Shown here piece by piece: positions 57,996 through 64,000 of a stretch of DNA of 64,000 nucleotides. The stretch spans positions 248,001 through 312,000 of the forward strand of contig NZ_CP064936.1 of assembly GCF_016117655.1 (NCBI RefSeq), given 5' to 3'. How positions within the stretch are numbered: the stretch's first letter is position 1; each line of letters opens with the position of its first letter. The translations under genes were made by a program, and so were the position numbers. The DNA is from Treponema peruense. Lineage in GTDB: Bacteria > Spirochaetota > Spirochaetia > Treponematales > Treponemataceae. The notes below the pieces were generated by a model. The model worked only from the letters and a program-made list of their open reading frames with translations, was not told where the DNA came from and did not search any database.

Positions 57996-60556
57996 AATAT
58001 CACCGTTCCCGCCTGTCTTGTATTCATACCTGCTATTCCGCCGTCGTATGAACCGTTGATAAAGCCTTCGTTTATATGTTTATCCAGTATGTCTATCACA
58101 ACAGAATAGTCATTTTTCTGTCTGGCAATCGCATTTACCCTGTCGCTCTGGCTGTTGTTGATTGTAATGTCCATTCCCTGTCCGCGGCCTGCCATAAGTC
58201 CCAGAGCTTTCATCTGTCCCTTCGTGAATATACCTTCGCCCGAATTGACCATAGCGGGAACTTTGTCACCGCTGTAACTCGTACCAGGAACAATACCACC
58301 CGTTGCAAACTTCGGCGGTGTAGGTTTGGACTGTGCAAGGGAAGCAAGCTGTACCGCCCCGGACACTCCAATCAGAGCGCCGTTAATAATTCCCATAGGG
58401 TATCCCTGTGCAAGCGCCTTTGTAATACCTTCCGCAATGTTGGCTGTTGCCGTCGCTACACTCATAGTCCACTGCGCCATTTTAACCTTGTATTCTTCCT
58501 GCGCCGCTTTCTTCTGAATCTCATTCAGCCTGTCGTAGTATTCCTCTTCATTCAGTTCGCCGCTGGCATACTTCTTTTCTGCTTCCGCGGTTTCAAGGTC
58601 CGCCTGTGCAGAAATATTGTCGCTCATCATTTCGCAGGCACCGTCCACAATATCCTGTGTCTGCTGCATTACACTTGCAATGTCTCCTGCAACTTCCGAA
58701 ATCTTTTCCCTTTGCTTGTCCAGGGACTCGTTATTTGCATCTTCTATTTCCTTAAGAATTGCCTTGTGTGCTTCTGCCCACTCTTTGTCAATTTTTGCCT
58801 TCTCTTCGGCAGTAATCTTTTCTTTATCAAGTTCTGCATCAAGAAGGGCAAGGTCTGCTTCAAGGGCGGCTTTCTTTGCTTTATGCTGTGCACTTTCGGA
58901 ATACTGCGACTTCACGTCCTCCGCACTGCGTTCAGCCTCTTTTGTAGTGTCTTCAACTTCGGATGCAGCTTTTCCCAGATCCTGAATTATCTTGAGCCGC
59001 CTTCCCACCGCGTCTTCAAAACTCATTCCCTGGAAAGCCGGGTCTTTCATCATATCAAGAACTACAGCCATCGCCGCTGTATATTTTCTCTGCGCCTTTG
59101 TTTTCTCATCTATCTGCTCTGTACTCGCGATTTCTTCTCGCCTTATGTTTTCGGCTTCTTCTGCAATGGCCGCGTCTATCTTTGCCCTGTATGCATTGCG
59201 TGTTTCAAGGGCCTGTGCCTTTTCTGCCTCGCTCTTTTTAGTTTCTTCTGCTTTTTTCTGCGCTTCATTTTCAAGAGCCAGCTGTTCTTTCTTTGCTTTT
59301 GTTTCTTCAACAATGGCGTCATATCTTCCGGTTTCATTGGCTTTGATAACGCCGCTATAATATGCAAGCTTTTCTGCATCCTCTCTGGTCATGTCATAGA
59401 AATTTGCAATATCAGAAATTCTCTGCTCATTAAGCTGGTCCTGAGGCATGTAATTGTAAGTCATTGAATCAAAAATTTCCGATATTTCTTCTGCCATGTG
59501 CTCAATCTCTGTAGCAGAAAATTTTCCCGAATTAAGAAGTGCCTGTCCGGCAGACTCTGCAAATATTGACTGAATACTTGCGGCCGCTTCTTTTGCCGCC
59601 TGTTCCGCAGCTCTTTTTGCTTCCTTTGCCGCTTTCTTTGCGCTCTCCTTCGCTTCTTTCTCTGCCTTTGCAGCTTCTTCTACAGTCTTTCCGCTTCCGC
59701 CGTTTTTTCCGTCCAGAATCTTTGCAAGTTCAACGCCTTCTGCCTGTGCTTCAATAATCGCCTGTTTTGTTTCAACAGACTTGTTCATCGCGTCAACAAC
59801 ATTCGTCAGAAGTGTCTGTGCAGAATTTTTTACATTGTCCACGGCAGGAGCAAAGTTTCTTCCAAGTGCTTCCTTGAAGTCTCCCCACGTATTGGAAAGT
59901 CTTTGGGAAGAACCTGTTGTCTGTGCAACACTTTCGGCCATGCCCTTGTACTGGCCTGCAATAACCTTTACTGCCTCACCGTTCTTTAACTGTTCCGTTG
60001 TAAGGCTTTTTATCTGCGGAATACTTTCTCCCAGTTCTCCTGAAAGTCCGCCATAAGTCTTGTTAAGATTGCGCACCGCACTTTCAAGGCTCATAGTACC
60101 GCTTGCAGCAACATTGATTGAAGCGGCCATAATGTCCATAATTTCCTGTTCCGTTCTACCACTTGCGGCAAGCTGTGCCATAAAAGGAAGAAGTTCTTCA
60201 TCGCCAAAAGTAGAAACAGACTGCAGTTGTGAAGCATACGCTTTAAGATTTTTTACAGACTGCCCGTCAAGATAAGGATTATTCTGTGACGCCGTCTGAA
60301 GCTGCGTTTCAGCCCCAATCTGTACACGGTAAGCGTCATTTACAGCTTTTATTCCGGAAGCAACACTATTAACTGCCTTTGTTACCCCGGAAAAAGCAAC
60401 CCCGACACCACTAACGGTCGCTCCTATATTAGAAAGCCCTTTGGCTATTTTATTGTCGGCGAGTTTTGAAAGTGTTTTTTGTAATCCTTTTATTCCTTTT
60501 TCAGCACCACTTGTATCAATTTCAGTTCCAATGCTTACTTTTCCATCGTCTGCCAT
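57992..60556 (-). CDS. Tail tape measure protein
   Basis: 854 residues, largely helical, the longest gene of the tail module apart from the tip. N-terminal SIGTEIDTSGAEKGIKGLQK is typical for tape measure proteins. Long Ala/Glu/Lys coiled coils run over about 270-600. A hydrophobic segment follows at about 715-760 (GITKALAQGYPMGIINGAL), and then GGIVPGTSYSGDKVPAMVNSGE, a very common phage tape-measure end motif. Length sets tail length: at about 1.5 angstrom per residue, a tail of roughly 130 nm. Confidence 0.92.
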   Translation of the reverse strand: MADDGKVSIGTEIDTSGAEKGIKGLQKTLSKLADNKIAKGLSNIGATVSGVGVAFSGVTKAVNSVASGIKAVNDAYRVQIGAETQLQTASQNNPYLDGQSVKNLKAYASQLQSVSTFGDEELLPFMAQLAASGRTEQEIMDIMAASINVAASGTMSLESAVRNLNKTYGGLSGELGESIPQIKSLTTEQLKNGEAVKVIAGQYKGMAESVAQTTGSSQRLSNTWGDFKEALGRNFAPAVDNVKNSAQTLLTNVVDAMNKSVETKQAIIEAQAEGVELAKILDGKNGGSGKTVEEAAKAEKEAKESAKKAAKEAKRAAEQAAKEAAASIQSIFAESAGQALLNSGKFSATEIEHMAEEISEIFDSMTYNYMPQDQLNEQRISDIANFYDMTREDAEKLAYYSGVIKANETGRYDAIVEETKAKKEQLALENEAQKKAEETKKSEAEKAQALETRNAYRAKIDAAIAEEAENIRREEIASTEQIDEKTKAQRKYTAAMAVVLDMMKDPAFQGMSFEDAVGRRLKIIQDLGKAASEVEDTTKEAERSAEDVKSQYSESAQHKAKKAALEADLALLDAELDKEKITAEEKAKIDKEWAEAHKAILKEIEDANNESLDKQREKISEVAGDIASVMQQTQDIVDGACEMMSDNISAQADLETAEAEKKYASGELNEEEYYDRLNEIQKKAAQEEYKVKMAQWTMSVATATANIAEGITKALAQGYPMGIINGALIGVSGAVQLASLAQSKPTPPKFATGGIVPGTSYSGDKVPAMVNSGEGIFTKGQMKALGLMAGRGQGMDITINNSQSDRVNAIARQKNDYSVVIDILDKHINEGFINGSYDGGIAGMNTRQAGTVIL

Positions 60557-60560
60557 TATC

Positions 60561-60588
60561 TTGACTTCTCCTTATATTGTGCTATACT
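60561..60588 (+). promoter_or_regulatory. Plus-strand promoter inside the prophage late region
   Basis: TTGACT (60561-60566), 16-base spacer, TATACT (60583-60588), pointing against the late operon and into two tiny ORFs. A short inverted repeat CTCACTTTAGTGAG (60587-60600) lies at the likely start point and could be an operator. Confidence 0.7.
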
Positions 60589-60607
60589 CACTTTAGTGAG
60601 GTTGCCT

Positions 60608-60685
60608 ATGAGTTCTTTTATTTTCTTTACGGGCATTGCTGTCATTGTCATACTTTATCTTCTTATGCATAACAAAATTGACTAA
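60608..60685 (+). CDS. Tiny membrane peptide (25 residues), opposite strand to late genes
   Basis: MSSFIFFTGIAVIVILYLLM ends HNKID: one membrane helix and a short charged tail. GTGAGG lies 8 bases ahead of the ATG and the promoter is 20 bases upstream. First of two plus-strand mini-genes wedged between the tape measure and Gp15-like genes. Confidence 0.5.
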   Translation: MSSFIFFTGIAVIVILYLLMHNKID

Positions 60686-60708
60686 AACACCAAAAAGGAA
60701 CGTGAATT

Positions 60709-60813
60709 ATGGTCACTTTCATTTCAATAATCATCACCGCAATCCTTGTTAAACTCGCTTATAATTGGTGCAAAAACCACCTTGACGACGATGTCGAAGG
60801 CTTTGCCGACTAA
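60709..60813 (+). CDS. Tiny membrane peptide (34 residues), opposite strand to late genes
   Basis: AAAGGAA ahead of ATG 60709. MVTFISIIITAILVKLAYNW then CKNHLDDDVEGFAD: one membrane helix with an acidic tail. The stop overlaps the convergent Gp15-like gene by three bases. Together with the preceding ORF and promoter it forms a two-gene moron. Confidence 0.55.
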   Translation: MVTFISIIITAILVKLAYNWCKNHLDDDVEGFAD

Positions 60814-61385
60814 AACAGCGCATTAAACGCGTCCAGTTTATCCTGCTCGTCATCAGTAAGCTCGTCGTCCAAACTCCACGCCTCGCGCAATCGTGTCATC
60901 GTTGTTTCATACTTTGTTCTGTCATAAGGATTAAAACTCCTGTAACCTATAACATCAGTCAGCTTGCAGTCTTTCAACCCCGCAACAAGAGCGCGAAACT
61001 CATACCAGTGCATATCTGCATTCAAAAGATTTATTCCGTAACATTGCAAAAAGGCAGAATAAATCAAATCACTGTCTGCCGTGTAATCAAAAACTTTTTC
61101 ACCGTCGTTTGAACCAGTCTCTTTTGGAAATTCAGTTTTTTTACAGTAAAAGTCATACAGAGCTTCAAAACCTTTTACCAGGTCTTTCGGTTTTTCAAAC
61201 TTATACAAAAACATAAACTCACTCATATATTTCTTTTCAGCCATAAGACGGTAAAACATAAGACCGTACCTGAACGAAGTTTGAATTTCGTAACTTACGC
61301 CGTCAATCAATACGCATTGAGCCTGTTTGCTTTCAACTTTTGTAAGGTCAATTAATCCCATATACATATAGTCATTTTTAAACAA
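60810..61385 (-). CDS. Phage Gp15-family protein (tail assembly chaperone position)
   Basis: 191 residues (183 if started at ATG 61361). Matches the Gp15 family of Gram-positive siphophages: SDLIYSAFLQCYGINLLNADMHWYEFRALVAGL (in part) and the later VIGYRSFNPYDR. It lies between the major tail protein and the tape measure gene, where tail assembly chaperones sit. I saw no slippery sequence needed for a frameshifted extension. Start choice is uncertain as no strong ribosome site precedes either ATG. Confidence 0.8.
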   Translation of the reverse strand: MFKNDYMYMGLIDLTKVESKQAQCVLIDGVSYEIQTSFRYGLMFYRLMAEKKYMSEFMFLYKFEKPKDLVKGFEALYDFYCKKTEFPKETGSNDGEKVFDYTADSDLIYSAFLQCYGINLLNADMHWYEFRALVAGLKDCKLTDVIGYRSFNPYDRTKYETTMTRLREAWSLDDELTDDEQDKLDAFNALF

Positions 61386-61417
61386 AAAAAGCCCTCCGGC
61401 ACAAAGCAGGAGAGCCT
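61384..61417 (-). terminator. Hairpin after the major tail protein gene
   Basis: Minus-strand GGCTCTCC pairs with GGAGGGC around a short loop, then seven T residues (61384-61390). It may reduce read-through from the abundant tail-tube gene into Gp15 and the tape measure. Confidence 0.8.
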
Positions 61418-61447
61418 TTTTTACACTTTTTTTAATTTTAACTTTTT

Positions 61448-61969
61448 TTACAAACCGCTGCCGTCAGCAGTATAAGAGCCTTCTGTAAAGACCGGTGTTC
61501 CGTCAGTAACAGTAGCATATCCTTTTTCAATGCCGCCGTTAAAGTACAAATCACAAGTCAAAGTACCTGCCACACTGTCAAGTTCGTTTGCAACAAAGCG
61601 CGCATTCGGTGCCTGCCAAGCCTTAAAGTGAGTTTGTTTTTCTGCTTTGGGATCCAATCCTTCCTGAAAGAACACAATAAGAACAGGCATAGAAGCGTCG
61701 CTTCCAACGTCCATATTGAAGAACTTCGGAAAAATCTTTTCATAATCCGGTTCGCCTTTGTACATAGTCAAAGCCTGGTTCAAACTCGGTGCATAGTGAT
61801 CAAGTTCCGTAGTCGGTGTTTCGTCCGCTATGTAGTCAAATTCATTTGTAACCGGATTCATCGAAAGATTGAACGCAGTTGATTTTCTGATTCTTGTCCA
61901 CGAAGTTTTGCCTTCTGCAGTGTCACCTACAAAAAGCGCAATCTTGTGTTTTTTAATGAGTTCACCCAT
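61448..61969 (-). CDS. Major tail (tube) protein
   Basis: 173 residues, beta-rich, acidic, no signal. Its position after three minor-capsid-type genes and before Gp15 is that of the tail tube protein in Streptococcus/Clostridium siphophages. Segments like NPVTNEFDYIADETPTTELD and the C-terminal GYATVTDGTPVFTEGSY fit tube proteins. A hairpin follows the gene. Confidence 0.72.
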   Translation of the reverse strand: MGELIKKHKIALFVGDTAEGKTSWTRIRKSTAFNLSMNPVTNEFDYIADETPTTELDHYAPSLNQALTMYKGEPDYEKIFPKFFNMDVGSDASMPVLIVFFQEGLDPKAEKQTHFKAWQAPNARFVANELDSVAGTLTCDLYFNGGIEKGYATVTDGTPVFTEGSYTADGSGL

Positions 61970-61973
61970 TTTT

Positions 61974-62387
61974 TTATTCCTCCAATTCGTTTATATCATA
62001 CTGGCAGTCTATCGCCGTAATATAAGTTGAATACTTTTTTTCATCAGTCCCCAAAAACTGTGCAGTAACTTCATCTGCAAAATCAATGTCGCTTCCGTCT
62101 TCACTTACAAGCGTCATTCCGCTTAAGTCAGTAACAATTTTTTCAACAAGGTTTCGCGCCGTCGTTGCGTTTTTCATACATACAGAAAAGTTTATATTGC
62201 ACGTTACGCGTCTGTCCGGAGCGTCCGCTTCATCATCAATAAATGCTTGTACAGAAACAGGCAGAACAGAAATCACAATCGAATCAATTTCACCTTCCGG
62301 ACGCATGTCATTGAAAATCTTTATCTTTTCCGGAACAAACTTTTCAATATGCTTTTTTATAGCCTTGAGTGCTTTAGATGTATTCAT
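61974..62387 (-). CDS. Minor capsid/tail-terminator protein
   Basis: 137 residues. Pattern of the third minor capsid protein (Minor_capsid_3 type) of Gram-positive phages or a tail terminator: an N-terminal helix, VISVLPVSVQAFIDDE, and late STYITAIDCQYDI. It overlaps the preceding gene by 14 bases and is 4 bases ahead of the major tail gene. Confidence 0.65.
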   Translation of the reverse strand: MNTSKALKAIKKHIEKFVPEKIKIFNDMRPEGEIDSIVISVLPVSVQAFIDDEADAPDRRVTCNINFSVCMKNATTARNLVEKIVTDLSGMTLVSEDGSDIDFADEVTAQFLGTDEKKYSTYITAIDCQYDINELEE

Positions 62388-62733
62388 CTATAAGTTTTCT
62401 CCATTTTTTCAAAAATCTTGCCTTTGCCGCCTCAAACCACCGTGAACACGCGTTCGGGTTATCCTGCTTTGAATGGTCAAAATCATCTCCATAATATTGC
62501 GCTTTTGCATAAGGTGTGTGCCAGATAACTTTACCGCTTCCCGGAACAGTATTCATAATTCCAGACTTTTTGAGCGTCCCCGTGTAAACAGGAATAAAAT
62601 AATTGGAATCCTTGAGCACCTGACTGTCGAGCGCTTTCTGTGCCATTGTTGCATTTTCTGCCACACGTTCCATAATGCGCTTTTCATCAACATCAACTTT
62701 AATATTTGAAAAAACAATTCTGCGCTTATTCAT
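62374..62733 (-). CDS. Minor capsid protein 2-type head-tail protein
   Basis: 119 residues with the pattern of Minor_capsid_2/HK97 gp10-like neck proteins: AQKALDSQVLKDSNYFIPVYTGTLKKSG, WHTPYAKAQYYG and ACSRWFEAAKARF (quoted in parts). Overlaps both neighbours by four or more bases. Confidence 0.78.
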   Translation of the reverse strand: MNKRRIVFSNIKVDVDEKRIMERVAENATMAQKALDSQVLKDSNYFIPVYTGTLKKSGIMNTVPGSGKVIWHTPYAKAQYYGDDFDHSKQDNPNACSRWFEAAKARFLKKWRKLIDEYI

Positions 62734-63071
62734 ACAAGAGTAGCCTCATAATGGTGTATAACTCCCATTACCTTAAACGGAACAACACTTTGAACAGTGT
62801 ACTTTGTGCCGGTCCAGGTAATTCCCATATCAACTTCCGGAACAAAACAAGTGCCGTCAGCCCACTTTGCGCGCCCATCACAAATCAAAAGCATAGAATC
62901 AGTAAAAATCTTGCCGCCGTTACCGTCAGAAATAGTCTTTCTTATATTGGTTACCGCAACATTCGCCACATTTTCCGAGACTGGTACTCTGTTCCGATCC
63001 TCGTCATAAGTCCAGCTTTTTTCTGCAAGAACACTATCGCAAAGCCATTTTTCGGGAATAAGTTTTGCCAT
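62730..63071 (-). CDS. Minor capsid protein 1-type head-tail protein
   Basis: 113 residues from ATG 63071, which shares a base with the preceding stop (TAATG); a longer frame to 63113 overlaps the preceding gene deeply. MAKLIPEKWLCDSVL and VNITWTGTKYTV-type ITWTGTKYTVQS fit Minor_capsid_1 stopper-like proteins. Confidence 0.72.
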   Translation of the reverse strand: MAKLIPEKWLCDSVLAEKSWTYDEDRNRVPVSENVANVAVTNIRKTISDGNGGKIFTDSMLLICDGRAKWADGTCFVPEVDMGITWTGTKYTVQSVVPFKVMGVIHHYEATLV

Positions 63072-63457
63072 TATCTCACTCCAGGAACATAATCGCAGTA
63101 AAGGCGGAGCCACTTCATTTTCTGCTCGGCAACGCTCTTTGCATTCTTGTCAACAAAAGAATCAAAAACTTTTCCGCCGGTAGAGTAGGAATAAGCGCCA
63201 AGACTTTCAGAAGCAACCGCATTGTCAGCCTTACCGCTTTCAATAAGAGAAGCCTTGTAATCAACTTCACACATCATACAGACCGCGCTGTCAATCCCGT
63301 TTTCTTCACGCTCAAAAACAAGACCGTCAGCAACAAGATTTTTTACAAAAAGAATATTTTCAGTCTTGTAAAGGTCAAAGGAAGCCTCATCCGGAACAAC
63401 AGCCCGCCCCAAAGTAGAAGAGTAGAAAGTATAATTTACATTGTCGAACTGTGCCAA
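63071..63457 (-). CDS. Head-tail connector-like protein
   Basis: 128 residues, start preceded by GGAGG. Mostly helical with ending KMKWLRLYCDYVPGVR. Sits directly behind the capsid gene, where the DNA-packaging adaptor or connector is found. Assignment is by position and size, not by a strict motif. Confidence 0.6.
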   Translation of the reverse strand: MAQFDNVNYTFYSSTLGRAVVPDEASFDLYKTENILFVKNLVADGLVFEREENGIDSAVCMMCEVDYKASLIESGKADNAVASESLGAYSYSTGGKVFDSFVDKNAKSVAEQKMKWLRLYCDYVPGVR

Positions 63458-63474
63458 AATAAGGCCTCCTTTTT

Positions 63475-63570
63475 TTATTTCTTTCCTTTGTCCGATTTGT
63501 CATCAGACTTGGAAGGTCCGTTTGTTTTCGGTTTGCCGGGTACAGAAACCCGACCTATAACTTTCGCCAT
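63475..63570 (-). CDS. Small basic phage protein (31 residues)
   Basis: Strong ribosome site AGGAGG 8 bases ahead of ATG 63570. MAKVIGRVSVPGKPKTNGPS then KSDDKSDKGKK, a short hydrophilic protein between capsid and connector genes. Similar tiny Lys-rich proteins in this position occur in Gram-positive phages; function unknown. Confidence 0.65.
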   Translation of the reverse strand: MAKVIGRVSVPGKPKTNGPSKSDDKSDKGKK

Positions 63571-63582
63571 AGGTCAGCCTCC

Positions 63583-64000
63583 TTACGCTACAGAATGCAG
63601 ATAAATACCCGCAGTCTTGTTTTCGTAAACATCGCAGAGAGCGTAGTTTCTGTAATTGAACTTCCAACCGTCCGCGCTCTGGTTTTCTTCCGGAGAGAAA
63701 ACAGAAGGAACAACGTGTTTCTCAAACTGAATGACTGCCGATTTTTCAACAATCATAAAGTTGATGTTCTGACCGGCGGCAGTTTCAGGATCTGCAGTAG
63801 CCGCGTGTTTTACATAACCGCCCTCGGTCTCTCCGGAAGTAGTACCGTCAAGCTGGTCAATTGCCGTGTAGAATCTTGACTGCGGAACAGTTACAAGACG
63901 GCTTCCGAAATTTGCGATAATTTCACGGCTCTTTGTTGTGTCCATTGCTTCAATCAATCTCTTGATTGTTGGTGTCACAAAAAGAATGCGGCTTTCTTCC
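63583..64000 (-). CDS. Major capsid protein, 5' end outside window
   Basis: The frame is open from the window's right edge, so only the C-terminal 138 residues are visible. RILFVTPTIKRLIEAM is a frequent block in phage coat proteins, followed by REIIANFGSRLVTVP and a C-terminal strand-rich end. Abundant beta structure and position at the head of the connector genes support the call. The remaining head genes and packaging genes would lie beyond 64000. Confidence 0.78.
   Translation of the reverse strand, partial: EESRILFVTPTIKRLIEAMDTTKSREIIANFGSRLVTVPQSRFYTAIDQLDGTTSGETEGGYVKHAATADPETAAGQNINFMIVEKSAVIQFEKHVVPSVFSPEENQSADGWKFNYRNYALCDVYENKTAGIYLHSVA

Noticed and set aside
58076-59467. Plus-strand frame of 463 residues opposite the tape measure gene
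   Set aside because: Cys/Phe/Leu-rich composition mirrors Glu/Lys/Ala codons of the tape measure gene; it is a shadow frame.
60810-61447. Programmed -1 frameshift tail chaperone pair
   Set aside because: No slippery heptamer was seen at the end of the Gp15-like gene and no downstream second frame; tiny plus-strand ORFs occupy the gap.
1-64000. CRISPR array
   Set aside because: No regularly spaced identical repeats of 25-40 bases with unique spacers were found.

Overview
The window reads as a chromosome segment of a Treponema-like spirochaete (about 43% GC by eye). The clearest markers are a FlaB periplasmic-flagellum core flagellin with the classic treponemal N-terminus and a sigma-28 promoter, an archaeal-length PheS, and a MetQ/Tpn32-like binding protein without a lipobox. 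Species cannot be fixed from the sequence alone.

Left edge (1-6.2 kb): the 3' part of a type I restriction gene (hsdR), an in-frame LacI-family remnant right behind its stop codon, an ABC exporter, a decayed 5'-nucleotidase lipoprotein gene, then a stable-RNA cluster: four different tRNA-Ser genes, a tRNA-Arg(GCG) and the 4.5S signal recognition particle RNA.

Housekeeping block on the minus strand (6.2-20.5 kb): pyrB-pyrI-pyrC with an M48 membrane protease; a GH95-like glycosidase; and an apparent eight-gene unit tatD-dus-(unknown)-GAF/GGDEF-rhomboid-(unknown)-(unknown)-pheS that ends in a strong terminator.

Central region (20.5-33.7 kb): metQ behind a duplicated hairpin-rich leader; putP; a cluster of DnaA-box-like sites; ppdK whose enzyme carries a histone-H1-like Lys/Ala tail of about 80 residues; a glmS-glnA-ANTAR regulator unit; flaB with a sigma-28 promoter and a structured 5' leader; ttcA.

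Nutrient island (33.9-46.4 kb): a class IV (D-amino acid type) aminotransferase, two D-glutamate-cyclase-family proteins (DUF4392 and DUF1445 types), a PxpB-PxpC fusion, PxpA and a chemoreceptor in one tight unit, followed by a complete Liv-type ABC transporter. Read together, this looks like uptake, sensing and breakdown of D-glutamate/5-oxoproline, perhaps from peptidoglycan. It is the strongest candidate for an undescribed integrated system here.

Accessory right end (46.4-64 kb): a 163-bp palindromic GC-rich element, an SDR, a YhfC membrane protein, an AraC-type regulator split by a stop codon, a decayed integron-type integrase, an ISNCY-type transposase, and then a prophage on the minus strand that runs off the window. 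Its head-to-tape-measure order is that of Gram-positive siphophages, but its distal tail is lambda-like (NlpC/P60 plus J). Six tiny hydrophobic ORFs sit in its accessory slots. At least three slots have their own promoter, and two of the left-hand ORFs are also followed by a terminator.
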